Assembly (NCBI GenBank): GCA_022376515.1
Contig: WTXI01000438.1
Coordinates: 1-25,635 of the forward strand
From: Lactifluus volemus
Taxonomy: Eukaryota > Basidiomycota > Agaricomycetes > Russulales > Russulaceae
DNA length: 25,635 nucleotides
Direction: 5' to 3'
Part shown: piece after piece, positions 1-9,380 of the stretch
Layout of the letters: every line of letters begins with the position of its first letter
Position numbering within the stretch: the first letter of the stretch is position 1
Program-made: the position numbers and the translations under genes
The notes under the pieces: generated by a model
What the model was told of the DNA's origin: nothing
What the model saw: only the letters and a program-made list of their open reading frames with translations
Database searches by the model: none

Positions 1-2
1 CT

Positions 3-3000
3 GCTCGGATCGAGGAAGTCCTTGATTCCGGCGAAAATTGGGAAGCGCTCGCTGCACTTGATGATGACGATGACTCCCTTTTCGTTCGGCCTGATGGGCC
101 TTCCGTTACTTCTGCTTTCGCCGCCTCTGACGCTCCTAGCGTTACGCAACCTTTCCTACTCGATACCGGGGCTACGTGCCATATCTCTCCGGTGCGGTCA
201 GATTTTTCATCTTTTTCCTCCATCCCTCCTCGTCCTATTAAAGGACTTGGTGGCGCTGCAGTTTATGCAATTGGCATGGGAACCGTACATATCCCTATTG
301 CCCATGGACGTTTCCTTGTCCTACGTGATGCACTCTTCATCCCATCCAGTCGTGTTCGCCTTATTTCCGTACTGACGCTATGTCGTCATCACAGTCTAAC
401 CTGCCATTTTAATTCTACCTCGTGCTGGCTCACAGACGCATGGGGTTCCACCATTGCACGTGGATCTGTCATTACCCCCCGTCTCCTTTATTCCCTTTCT
501 GTTCTGTTACCATTTCATTCGTCTGTTTCCGAACCTTCCGCATTCGCTTCTATAACTGCCCCTGTCCCTGACATTGAGACCTGGCACCGTCGCCTCGGTC
601 ATTGCAACCTTCGAACTCTTGTTGATATGGCGCGCGCTGGGGTGGTGAGCGGGATGCGCATCGACCTCTCGTCCTTACCCCCCAAGTGTAACGCTTGCAT
701 TCTTGGTAAACAGACAAAGACACCTGTTCCTAAACTTCGGGAAGGCAGTCGGTCTACAAATCGTTTAGAAAAAGTTTATGTCGACCTTAGTGGTCCCTAT
801 TCTGTTCCTTCTCGGTCCGGTCATAAATATTGCATGAATATCGTTGATGATTATTCCTCATTTGCGTGGTGTATCCCGCTTGCCGCCAAAGGCGACGCAC
901 TTTATGCACTTAAAGTTTGGCACCGTTCGGTCGAAAAACAATCTGGCGACCGTCTGAAAGTTTTTCTGACTGATAACGGGGAGCTAATTTCTAATGCCTG
1001 CCGTGCCTGGTGCGATGCCCACGGCATTGTTCACCAACGTACTGGCCCCTACACATCTATCCAAAATGGGCGAGTTGAACGCATGCACCGTACACTTTTA
1101 CATAAAGCCCGTACCATGCGGATCGCCTGCGATGCTCCACTCGATTTATGGCATGAATTCTGCCTCACCGCCGCCTACCTAACAAATCGAACTGCATCTG
1201 TTGCACTTGGAGGACGTACTCCCCACGAACTCTGGTTCAAACAGAGACCCTCCATTGCTCACCTTCGAGAAATTGGCTGCTCCGCCTACTCTCTCCTCCA
1301 TAAGCACCCTAAAGTCTACGCACGCTCAATCTCAACAATTTTGATTGGTTACGCCCTCAACTCAAGGGCTTACCGCCTTTGGGATCGGGAGCAAGACCGC
1401 GTTTTCGATTCCTTCCATGTCGTTTTTGTGGAGCACCTTGACTCTAAACCTCGCATCTTCCGTCCGGGCGAAATCGTCCCCGCTCTGCCACACGACCCCC
1501 AACTCCCCTCTCCTGAAACGCCTTTATATCCTCCTCTCTCTCATCCTTCTGAATATCTCCCGGCGGCTCCCCCGCTAATTCCACCACCATCGTCTGTTCA
1601 CTTACCTCCTCAACCTCCTGTTCAACCGTTTTTTCCCCCTAACGCCCATACTGTCCCTCCTTTTTACCCTCCCCCTCAACCTGCATATAATTACAATCCG
1701 TTTCCTTTTGCTAATTTACCTAACATGCCAATCCCACCTGCTGCGCTAAGTGCGCCTCTTGTTTCGCCTCTGCAAAGTTTTTCTTCTACCATACCAATCA
1801 ACGTCTCGCCTTCTAATACTGCTACTACCCCTCTTTCTTCGTCTTCCCATCCATCTGTTACTACTGTACTTTCTTCCAAAAATACCAACATACCGTCAAC
1901 TCCTCAAAGAATACCGTCCATCCCTCAAGCATCGTTTTCACCACCTCAAGCTTCGTTTTCACCCCCTCAAGATTCGTTTTCACCACCTCAAGCTTCGTTT
2001 TCACCCCCTCAAGATTCGTTTTCACCTCCTCAAGCTTCGCTTTCACCTCCTCAAGATGCAATTTCACCCCATCAAGAAACGCTTTCACCTCCTCAAGTTC
2101 CGTCCGCTCCTATTTCTATACCTACGGTTTCTGTACCTACTGTTCTACCTACCGTTTTTGCTCCTTTACCTACTGATTTACCTACAACTTCTACTGCTCC
2201 TCGCCGCTCCTCTCGTATCGCTGCCCGCCAACGCGCCAATGCCCCCGCCCTACTTGCCGAGTTCGCTCCGCTCCGAGACTCACACACGCTCATTCCCCTT
2301 GTCGTCGAAACCGATACCACATCTAACTCCCTCGATGTTGTTCTTTCTGCCCTAACCTCCGGCTCCGCTACCCCCATTCTATCCGATGATGACGATCCAT
2401 CCTGGTCTGAAGCGCTGGCTTCCCCAGAACGCGAATATTGGATCGCGGGCGGTCGTGAAGAACTCAAATCGTTGGAAGATCTCAACGTTTTCGTCCTTGT
2501 CCCCCGTTCCGCTGTCCCACGCGGTCAACGTGTCCTAAAAGGGAAGCTCGTCTGCAAACGTAAACGCGACGACGCTGGAAATATTACCCGCTACAAGGTT
2601 CGCTACGTTGCCAAAGGTTATGCCCAACAACACGGTATCGATTACGACAAAGTCTCGGCGCCCACGGCTCGCCTTGAATCTTTTCGCACCCTCCTCCACA
2701 TTGCTGCGTCCCTTGACTGGGATGTGCAACAATTCGATGTGAAAACTGCATTCCTACATGGCATCCTCCCTGACTCGGAGACCATGTTCCTCGAACAGCC
2801 TCCTGGCTTCGAGGTGGAAGGCAAAGAAGAGTGGGTAATGCGTCTCATGAAGAGTATTTATGGGATGAAACAGGCCAGTCGCGTTTGGAATGCCACATTC
2901 AATGCGGCTGTCGAACAATGGGGCTTCACACGTCTTGCATGTGAGTGGTGCGTGTACAAGCGTTCTTCACCCTCTGGGACAATCCTTTTCGCGGTTCACG

Positions 3001-4004
3001 TCGACGACATCGTCGCGATCGCGTCGTCGCCCGAAGAGAATTCCCGATTCCTGTCCCTCCTTCGCACGAAATGGGAGATCTCCGCGCTTGGTCCTGCTAA
3101 ATTCGCTCTCGGCATCTCCATCACGCGGCATCGACCAAGTCGTACCATCGCACTCTCCCAATCGACCATGATCGATCGCGTTGTTGACAAGTTCGGCCAA
3201 AGCGATGCCCACCCCGCGGACACCCCCATGGCAGCTGGTGTCGTCTTGGAACGACCTGACAAGTCAGTTCCGATTCCGTCGTCGGTTGCCGATTGGACCT
3301 CCCGCACTCCTTATCGGGAGCTCGTTGGTTCGCTCATGTACATTGCTATTGGGACGCGTCCCGACATTGCCTACGCAGTCAGTCGTTTATCCACGTTCCT
3401 GGACTGTTACCGTCCGGAGCACTGGGGGGCAGCCGTAAGAGTGCTTCGCTACTTAAAGGGTACTCGCTCTCTATCATTAGTACTCGGCGGTAACACTCCC
3501 TTACGCCTTTCTGGATTCTCGGACTCCGACTATGCCAGCTGTACCACCAGCAGTCGGTCTATCTCTGGCTACTGCTACAATCTTGGCACCGGCGCTGTGT
3601 CCTGGAGCTCGCGAAAACAGCGTACTGTAGCCGATTCATCGTGCTATGCTGAATACATAGCACTCCACGACGCTTCGCACGAGGCGATCTTCCTGAGGCA
3701 ATTACTCGAAGGTCTCGGTCATCCTGCACCCAACCCTACTCCTATCCACTGCGATAACCATGCCACGTCCATCATTGCCGAGGACCATGTTTGGCACTCG
3801 CGCATTAAGCACATTCGCGTCAAATATCACCATGTGCGCGACTTGGTTGCTAGCAAGGATATCACCGTCATTCGTGTCCGATCCAGTGAGAACACAGCGG
3901 ACATCCTGACGAAGCCATTGGCCAGGACCGACTTTTGTCGCCTTAGAGGATTGTTGGGACTACGCGTTATCGGTGTTGGAAGTGAGGAGGAGCACCCTAC
4001 CTAG
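3..4004 (+). CDS. Ty1/copia retrotransposon Pol polyprotein (5' end outside window)
   Basis: An uninterrupted frame of 1333 residues runs from base 3 to a TAG stop, so the gag part lies before the window. In order I see: the aspartic protease motif LLDTGATCHISP (Asp at about residue 54); the pre-integrase motif WHRRLGH (H195) with a CxxC (CNAC); the integrase core with D261, D324 and E359 (LTDNGE, NGRVERMHR); a long Pro/Ser-rich linker (about 480-735); reverse transcriptase with QFDVKTAFLHG (D912) and the double Asp in AVHVDD (1001-1002); and RNase H with FSDSDYA (D1174), CYAEYIAL and ADILTKP. The integrase-before-RT order is diagnostic of Ty1/copia. It copies element RNA to DNA and integrates it. 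Every key residue is kept and there is no stop, so the element is young or recently active. The ATG at 192 is internal, since the protease lies upstream in the same frame. Confidence 0.97.
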   Translation, partial: ARIEEVLDSGENWEALAALDDDDDSLFVRPDGPSVTSAFAASDAPSVTQPFLLDTGATCHISPVRSDFSSFSSIPPRPIKGLGGAAVYAIGMGTVHIPIAHGRFLVLRDALFIPSSRVRLISVLTLCRHHSLTCHFNSTSCWLTDAWGSTIARGSVITPRLLYSLSVLLPFHSSVSEPSAFASITAPVPDIETWHRRLGHCNLRTLVDMARAGVVSGMRIDLSSLPPKCNACILGKQTKTPVPKLREGSRSTNRLEKVYVDLSGPYSVPSRSGHKYCMNIVDDYSSFAWCIPLAAKGDALYALKVWHRSVEKQSGDRLKVFLTDNGELISNACRAWCDAHGIVHQRTGPYTSIQNGRVERMHRTLLHKARTMRIACDAPLDLWHEFCLTAAYLTNRTASVALGGRTPHELWFKQRPSIAHLREIGCSAYSLLHKHPKVYARSISTILIGYALNSRAYRLWDREQDRVFDSFHVVFVEHLDSKPRIFRPGEIVPALPHDPQLPSPETPLYPPLSHPSEYLPAAPPLIPPPSSVHLPPQPPVQPFFPPNAHTVPPFYPPPQPAYNYNPFPFANLPNMPIPPAALSAPLVSPLQSFSSTIPINVSPSNTATTPLSSSSHPSVTTVLSSKNTNIPSTPQRIPSIPQASFSPPQASFSPPQDSFSPPQASFSPPQDSFSPPQASLSPPQDAISPHQETLSPPQVPSAPISIPTVSVPTVLPTVFAPLPTDLPTTSTAPRRSSRIAARQRANAPALLAEFAPLRDSHTLIPLVVETDTTSNSLDVVLSALTSGSATPILSDDDDPSWSEALASPEREYWIAGGREELKSLEDLNVFVLVPRSAVPRGQRVLKGKLVCKRKRDDAGNITRYKVRYVAKGYAQQHGIDYDKVSAPTARLESFRTLLHIAASLDWDVQQFDVKTAFLHGILPDSETMFLEQPPGFEVEGKEEWVMRLMKSIYGMKQASRVWNATFNAAVEQWGFTRLACEWCVYKRSSPSGTILFAVHVDDIVAIASSPEENSRFLSLLRTKWEISALGPAKFALGISITRHRPSRTIALSQSTMIDRVVDKFGQSDAHPADTPMAAGVVLERPDKSVPIPSSVADWTSRTPYRELVGSLMYIAIGTRPDIAYAVSRLSTFLDCYRPEHWGAAVRVLRYLKGTRSLSLVLGGNTPLRLSGFSDSDYASCTTSSRSISGYCYNLGTGAVSWSSRKQRTVADSSCYAEYIALHDASHEAIFLRQLLEGLGHPAPNPTPIHCDNHATSIIAEDHVWHSRIKHIRVKYHHVRDLVASKDITVIRVRSSENTADILTKPLARTDFCRLRGLLGLRVIGVGSEEEHPT
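1921..2100 (+). repeat. In-frame 21-bp minisatellite coding a SFSPPQ(A/D) heptad
   Basis: Inside the copia Pro-rich linker a 21-bp unit coding SFSPPQA or SFSPPQD is repeated about eight times, with decay toward the 3' end (SLSPPQD, AISPHQE, TLSPPQV). The A and D versions alternate in the middle, as if a 42-bp double unit had been duplicated. The repeat keeps the frame between the integrase and reverse-transcriptase domains. Confidence 0.9.
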
Positions 4005-4119
4005 GGATTTTTTCTTCTTCATTTTCCACTTTTTCTTTCTCTTATTTTCTTATTTTTCTTTGTGCCGTGGACTTACCCTTACTATGGGTTCACATTATAC
4101 TTAGAGTAGGTCATACGCG

Positions 4120-4268
4120 ACGAGGAGGAGTATTGCGGATACATCCGAAGTGACGTCACTTAGACCTTAGTTTAGTATAAGTAGTCGGGGTCATGATCAC
4201 AAAGAAAATCTAATCTCTTTTCCCCTTGATCTCACACCGTTACCATCTCGGGTCACGTTCACCAACTT
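4120..4268 (+). mobile_element. Polypurine tract and probable 3' LTR of the copia element
   Basis: A purine run (CGAGGAGGAG, 4121-4130) directly precedes TATTGCGGATAC, which looks like an LTR start whose usual TG has become TA. The following 140 bp hold a palindromic CRE-type TGACGTCA and a TATA element, the parts expected of an LTR promoter. The right end is placed near CACCAACTT (about 4268) by analogy with LTR ends; this is a guess. The 5' LTR is outside the window, so the limits cannot be confirmed by LTR-LTR comparison. Confidence 0.55.
4151..4181 (+). promoter_or_regulatory. LTR promoter motifs: CRE-like TGACGTCA and TATA box
   Basis: TGACGTCA at 4151-4158 is the palindromic site bound by CREB/ATF-type bZIP factors, and TATAAG at 4176-4181 is a TATA-like box. 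They are 18 bp apart within the presumed LTR. In an LTR they would drive the element when in the 5' copy, and could drive transcription into the neighbouring locus from the 3' copy. Confidence 0.5.
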
Positions 4269-4344
4269 ATAGGGTCCTCATGGGCTGGTCTGCCGAAGTC
4301 AATAAACTCAGCAGTTGGAGATATACAAGAGGTACTACCATCAT

Positions 4345-4559
4345 TCAAGTCCCCCCAGGAGAAAGATCTTCAAGTGTGGTACCGACATCTATGTTAGGTC
4401 AGTCAACCTTGTACCAGGCGGGCATGGGTTCTAACAGAACGTACCCTCGAATACCCCCTTTATGGACTCGCCCAGGCCTGCAGGGCCGGTCTGTGGAGTC
4501 GGCACAGCGAGAGCGAGAGCAGCAAAAGAGAGAGCCAAAATAGTCTTCATAAACATCAT
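4345..4559 (-). CDS. Small secreted protein, 52 aa, two exons
   Basis: On the minus strand, exon 1 runs 4559-4445 and exon 2 runs 4388-4345. The intervening 56 bp begin GTACGT, contain CTGAC and CTAAC, and end ATAG, a typical basidiomycete intron. The start CACAATGATG follows a promoter with TATAAAAAC (about 4649-4641) and a CT-rich initiator stretch (about 4634-4613). The product starts MMFMKTILALSFAALALA, a clear signal peptide with likely cleavage after ALA. The mature part is about 34 residues, rich in Gly, Pro and acidic residues, with no Cys, ending DLSPGGT. It would be exported; its function is unknown. An LTR end lies about 77 bp past the stop, so the 3' end may have been altered by that insertion. 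I do not recognise the family. Confidence 0.62.
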
Positions 4560-4612
4560 TGTGTTCAGAGCAAGTAATTTGAAAGGATAAATCGCTTCAA
4601 GGGTGATGAACG

Positions 4613-4650
4613 TTGGTGAGAGAAGGAGGGGGTGGTCTCAGTTTTTATAC
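4613..4650 (-). promoter_or_regulatory. TATA box and CT-rich initiator of the small secreted protein gene
   Basis: Read on the minus strand, TATAAAAAC is followed by a pyrimidine-rich block (ACCACCCCCTCCTTCTCTCA), with the ATG about 85 bp below the TATA box. This layout is common in strongly expressed fungal genes. Confidence 0.55.
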
Positions 4651-4679
4651 CCAGACAGCTCGAATTTGTAATACTTGAG

Positions 4680-7640
4680 GCCTCTGCCAGTGGAGAAGAA
4701 TTATGCCGATATCAGAAGCAATGAACCACCGCGCAGACTACGGGAGATTTGCAACGTTAATCGATTCAACAATTGACCAATCAGGTTTCGGGATTTTACC
4801 AACTGAGTTATATTACCAGCGTGCATGTGTTCTTTGCGATGGAAATTCGGGTCCGTCATGATCATTGCGACTAGCCACCCCGTTAGCGTGAATGGAAACT
4901 AGGATCACTAGGATCGGCTAACCCGGGTGAGGCTAGTCACGTTGCGATTTTCCTCTTCGGCCCGCCCCACAGGCATCAATTGTACATTAATAACACAACT
5001 CCTTTAAGAGTTTTCTTGGTGCAGGCAGCAGAATTTCAGAAGGCATATTTAGTGCAGCATCATACAAGCCTACAATACCTGTTTTTTTGGGTCATGGAAC
5101 CGGGTACTGTACTAGTACATTACTGTATTGTAAGCGAGCCATTTCTAAGACCTCGTGATTCTGATTGACACGCGGCATTCACCGAGTCAAGAGCGGGTAG
5201 ACCAACGCTTCAACCTTACTGACATCACTGGCACCAGTCCTTCTCAACTGCGGCATATCTACTGGGGATTGATAGCGTCGTAGCGCTACATTGTCGAGTC
5301 TTGCTCATGATTTTGGATTATTGGTAAGAGATTCTTTCCGAAGGCAGCATTTAGTGTCGAGCTGTCCATCTGGAGAATGCAAGAATGCTACACTAGTAGT
5401 GTTCTAGCTAGCCTATGTACTAAACAGTCCTACTAGTTCGCGAACCCGATCTCAACAGAGTCGAGGACAATAATATCGAAGATGACATCGGCTCCAGTCT
5501 CACATGATAAGTGCCAAAACTCGGGACGTATGCATATTGTAGTAATTACCGTCTTCTCTACCATATGACGTTGAATCGACGTCACGGTTACGCCGATCTG
5601 GCACTCCTTACATGCAATCCCGTTTCTCGCCCTCAGTTACCTGTACTCGGGCTCTTGCATTCTCTGTCTATTTGGTCTCGCTGTGAGACTACTACAACTG
5701 TGTACGGATAGACTCTGGTACACTTGAGATAGGAGACCTCATTAAGGCCCTGACTTGGGCTCACTATGTCCGTCATTTTTCCGCGTGATTTGCGGCATGT
5801 CCTGTCTTTGCTGTCAAGATACTGAAACAAAAATGAGGTTCGTGGCGATGCCGTCAATCCCTTCACCTGCCTTGGCCTCTTGCTTCTCATCTTTGTTTAT
5901 AGATCCGCAACTGCATTCCCACTTGCAGACGAATAGCCTGAGTGCGCGACCCTCTTGCGGAGCTTCCCGTTTCTCCTTCGATGACGCATCCTTCGACGCC
6001 CTTGAATACTGCCGTATTCTCCTCTGCTCCTGCCGATATATGCCTTGAGGACCCCAGAATTACCTTCATGTCGTACGTCAAGGAAAGTGTACAGCGCTTC
6101 ATTATCGATCATGATACCGGCCGGGCATTGACTCACCTTTTTGGCACATTGTTGTACTCCAGAATTTCTTCCGTTCTCAGGCTGAGTCCATGCCAACTCA
6201 GCGTAGGTCCGACTCTCCCCTCCATCGTGGTTTTCGTTTCCACCTTGTGACCTTGCTCAAAGCTCTGAGGAGGGACTCATGCCCTTTGGCGATAGGCAGA
6301 GACCATCCTCTCGCCAACGTACACGATACTTGACATGTCCGGCGTGCTAGCCATACGAATTTAGGGCCGACCTTTGCTCACGTAGCGTTATGTTCTTTAC
6401 CGCATGAGCGCGTTCAAATTGAACACCATGGCCCCAAAATACCCATCGGGCGTGTTCTACTAGCCTCGTTTACCATGTGCACTAACGACTTGTGATTTCA
6501 ATTGGCGACATTTATTTCTACTTGGACCGAGGTGCCAGCTAAGGTCGCCGAAAATGGTGTCAAACCGGGCGAACCTTGTAAGCGAACTTGCGGAGTCCCC
6601 AAAATACGTTCTCCATGCCACTGGCAACCCTCGCTGAGGCAGAGGTTGCCAACACGCAAAAGCAGACAGCGCCAGTTGCACCCTGGGCGTCTACGACGCG
6701 GGATGTGGATAGAAAATAGTCTCCGGCGGGCCAGCCAGGGGCCCCTACGAGAATGGCTTACTCAACATGGTGCCCAAGTTACTGTTGTAGTGCGATGGGC
6801 TGAGTGAAGGATCTGGATTTTCGTCTTGGCGTAGTGAAAATGACGACGTGAAAGCCTATTGTGCCGTGGTCTTTCTTCATTCCATCTGCTCATGGACGGT
6901 GCACACCCTGTCTCGTTCTCGATGGCCCTACCTTACCGACACAGAGAGTGGTGCAGGTTGTGACTGAGATGTCGCCTGCAACATCGCATGTTGCTTCCAC
7001 AGAAAACAGAACACTCGGTCCTGAGTCCTGTTCCCCGAGCGTTTGAGGAGGACATCGAAGTTCTGTTGGTTCTTCGGTTTTCGTCTTTTAGTAACAGTGC
7101 GGAAGTTATGCGTAGATATGCCAGTGCAGTCATGACCATTGATTGATGCAACGATGACGCCTGCATATCATCCTACATCTCATCGGCACAAGCCCGCATC
7201 TGCGTTCCAACAACCTCCCCACAGCGCGAATAACACCGCACGCAACACCACGATATGCAATAAGACGAAACTGACACCATTCTGGAGAGTGGCCTGCGTG
7301 CGAGCGAAAAACAATTACTCATACATTGCGGTAGAAATATGTATAGTGGTACATCGATAGTAGGGCCCTGTACATTAGTGGGTCAGTTGACGAGAAATAG
7401 GGATTACACAAAAAGCACGACATGAACAATAGAAGCAGGGAAGAGATTAGGATTAGTACCATCTCTGGGCTTGAAGGATTAGGAGGGAGCATTAGGATAT
7501 TAGTGGATTCACGGGCGACGAACACGCCGACCTTGGTGAGCTGTAGTGAATATACTGGGAATAGAAATACGAAAGTGTCATCAAGACTTGGACCTGGACT
7601 TGGAGAAGGGGGAAACACTGAATGCTACGGATCTGACACT
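4680..7640. other. About 3 kb with no recognisable gene
   Basis: No frame here matches a family I know. The longest open run I would keep in mind is on the plus strand at 5942-6250 (102 residues from an ATG, with a middle such as FMSYVKESVQRFIIDHDTG). It looks protein-like but lacks context and introns. A short inverted repeat lies at 4869-4938. Near 7205-7290, wording resembles the flank at 21965-22025 of the zinc-finger repeat unit (CCCCAC, GCGAATAAC), so part of this stretch may be decayed repeat flank. Otherwise it reads as old, degraded intergenic DNA. Confidence 0.4.
4869..4938. repeat. Imperfect inverted repeat of about 20 bp
   Basis: The arm GACTAGCCACCCCGTTAGC (4869-4887) is matched in reverse complement by 4917-4938 (GACTAGCCTCACCCGGGTTAG when read on the minus strand). 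The loop contains a tandem ACTAGGATC ACTAGGATC. It could form a small hairpin or be the remnant of a very short foldback element. Confidence 0.6.
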
Positions 7641-7645
7641 GCAAC

Positions 7646-8344
7646 TTATTGAGTTAAAGCAGCGCGACGTCGAGTGGGAGGTGGAGCTTTGTCGTGAGCA
7701 TTTTGAAGATGAGCCTGCAACTTGCGCTTCCCAGTATAGGTAAAGTTACATTTAGGGTAACTGCAACTCTTCTTCCCCGAGTGTATATCGTCCATGTGAC
7801 GATTAAGAGCCTTTCTTGCATGAAAACTTCGGTTGCAATGGAAACACCAAGCCTTCGGGTCTTGCCTCCTCTTCAGTGCCGCCGTCGAGGGGTGCTGAAG
7901 AACCTGAGGTGTCGATTGAGATTGAAATAGCCCGTGATGCACGGGTGGGACCATGGGATAACGATCTGGATTGACGTTAACCACAAATGCCTGGGGAGAC
8001 AGTGTCGACGGTATGCAGGTGGGGCAGGCCAACGGTTGTCTCCGGGGTTCTACCCCAGTAGTAGTATCAGGGAGGGTACGATGGGGTGAGAAGAAATTGC
8101 CACTTATGGTCTGACCATTTGAGGAAATGTCAGTGGTTTGGTACGAATCGACATTGAGGGATGCCACGGTGGAATCTAGGGAACGAGTGTGAACCGGAGG
8201 CCAGTTCTCCTGTAGTGTATTCGTTAAGCTAATACTGCGATGGCTGGACAAATAGCACATTACCTCCTGGTGAAGCCTCTCATTGTTTGGGTGATGGTGA
8301 GGTAGCACTGGAAAGAGTGTCCGGCCGTGGTCTCGGGAGCCCAT
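7646..8344 (-). CDS. C2H2 zinc-finger protein, copy 1 (diverged paralogue)
   Basis: From an ATG at 8344 the frame gives 232 residues. The C-terminal part has two C2H2 fingers: WCFHC...HMDDIH (about 167-188; C-x2-C-x12-H-x4-H) and CSYPKC...HLQNAH (about 194-217; C-x4-C-x12-H-x4-H), then a basic tail (PPPTRRRAALTQ). The N-terminal part is Pro/Ser/Thr-rich and aligns in order with the other copies (PPVHT, PYQT-like SYQTT, PPVHH). A DNA- or RNA-binding regulator is the family expectation; targets are unknown. A second frame from ATG 8426 to the stop at 8280 encodes a start resembling the N-terminus of copies 4 and 5 (VSYFVQVAHNLIEVDRYVG), so the gene may have lost its first about 30 residues to a frameshift. 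It is more diverged than copies 2-5 and lacks their shared 3' flank. Confidence 0.7.
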   Translation of the reverse strand: MGSRDHGRTLFPVLPHHHPNNERLHQEVMCYLSSHRSISLTNTLQENWPPVHTRSLDSTVASLNVDSYQTTDISSNGQTISGNFFSPHRTLPDTTTGVEPRRQPLACPTCIPSTLSPQAFVVNVNPDRYPMVPPVHHGLFQSQSTPQVLQHPSTAALKRRQDPKAWCFHCNRSFHARKALNRHMDDIHSGKKSCSYPKCNFTYTGKRKLQAHLQNAHDKAPPPTRRRAALTQ

Positions 8345-8426
8345 CAAGCCAACCTACATAACGGTCAACTTCTATAAGGTTGTGTGCAACTTGAACAAAG
8401 TAGCTCACATAGTAAAAGGGATCCAT
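8280..8426 (-). pseudogene. Detached N-terminal segment of zinc-finger copy 1
   Basis: The ATG at 8426 lies at the same place as the ATG of copies 4 (18353) and 5 (23261). The frame encodes 48 residues before a TGA and includes IEVDRYVGWLD, matching MEFDRYLGRLD of copy 4. It is out of frame with the finger-coding part of copy 1. Either a frameshift split the gene or an intron I cannot identify joins the two. Confidence 0.5.
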
Positions 8427-8960
8427 GATTATCTAGCAACGTGGCATCGTAGTATTTAAAGGTTGAGTCGATGTGCGGACGTAGGTCAGTCCCGACTATC
8501 CACCAGCTATTTAAGCTGCCACCGACAGCGATAACGTTTCGTAGGGAACGCCATGGAACGAATCGCAGATCAGGAGTATGCGGTGTTAGGCAGAAATGGA
8601 CAACTCCGTGAGCGTGAGTTACAGATCCACAGCAGGAAACGAGGGGAAGAGCTGAAAAGGGGGTCCAGCCGCCGTCCTGGGAGCACAGCCTTCATAGCGG
8701 TCATTGTCAGCTGGTCCACATCTGTCGAGCCTCCATAACAACGTGTGCAACGAAGGAAGCTCAAGGAACTCACATTATGAAAGGTATCTAACAACATGGC
8801 GGCCTCGTCGAGCCCTTGAAGTCACGACAGTTGAGCCGATGTTACATAGTTCCGTCCGGATGTCGCTGCGGAGATAGGCCATTGAACCCGCAGGTATGAC
8901 GATGTCTTGTATATCATGCGCACAATCAGGTGTATGCGTTGTTAGGCAGGGGAACATAGC
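8341..8960. repeat. Diverged direct repeat, period about 360 bp
   Basis: The upstream part of copy 1 recurs: TGTGTGCAAC (8382) with CGTGTGCAAC (8742), GTTGAGTCGATGT (8462) with GTTGAGCCGATGT (8830), and CAGGAGTATGCGGTGTTAGG (8571) with CAGGTGTATGCGTTGTTAGG (8927). The offsets are 356-368 bp. The second unit also contains a decayed version of the N-terminal coding segment (about 8675-8800). Confidence 0.75.
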
Positions 8961-9269
8961 CCTCTATTAAGGGACAGTAAAAAACGCTGGCAGATGCGCG
9001 GTCCAACGGCTAACTACTGTGACACCGTAACATTCGGCTACTAAAATAAGTTACTATGAGCCCGGACCGTCGGAAATGGATTTCCACCCGTACCTCCAGC
9101 ACACAGCTTACTGGTTATTTCCTCCTCTTGCCCCTACTACCGATGGCGTGTACTTGATCAAAGTAGCCTTTTGCGACAATTCCTCTCTGCAGTGCAGTGT
9201 TCCACCAACTCTGATTTCAGTTGAGGACTATCACAGCTGGGCAACATGCTACTGTATAATAAGCGGTCT

Positions 9270-9380
9270 TACTAGTTAAGTTTATATCTTCAAGTTGGTA
9301 ATCCTTTTGGCACCCATACCCAATATAGTATCAGGGCTGTGAAGCAACAATTCAATGTTCTGTGGCCCCTGAACGGCACC
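9270..9380 (-). promoter_or_regulatory. Relic of the zinc-finger family promoter
   Basis: On the plus strand, TTTATATCTTC, then TTTTGGCACCCATACC (9305-9320) and a second GGCACC (9375) parallel the region above copy 5 (TTTATATTCTTG, TTTGGCACCCATTCC, GGCACCC). ATTCAATGTT is shared with the region above copy 4. No gene copy remains directly below it, so it is probably the promoter of a lost or rearranged copy. Confidence 0.5.

Noticed and set aside
2093..2485. Minus-strand frame of 130 residues within the copia gene
   Set aside because: It is antisense to the intact copia frame and has biased composition without domain similarity.
7440..7505. TTAGGA-type repeats suggesting telomere-like sequence
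   Set aside because: The units are irregular and few, and the sequence is TTAGGA, not TTAGGG; there is no array.
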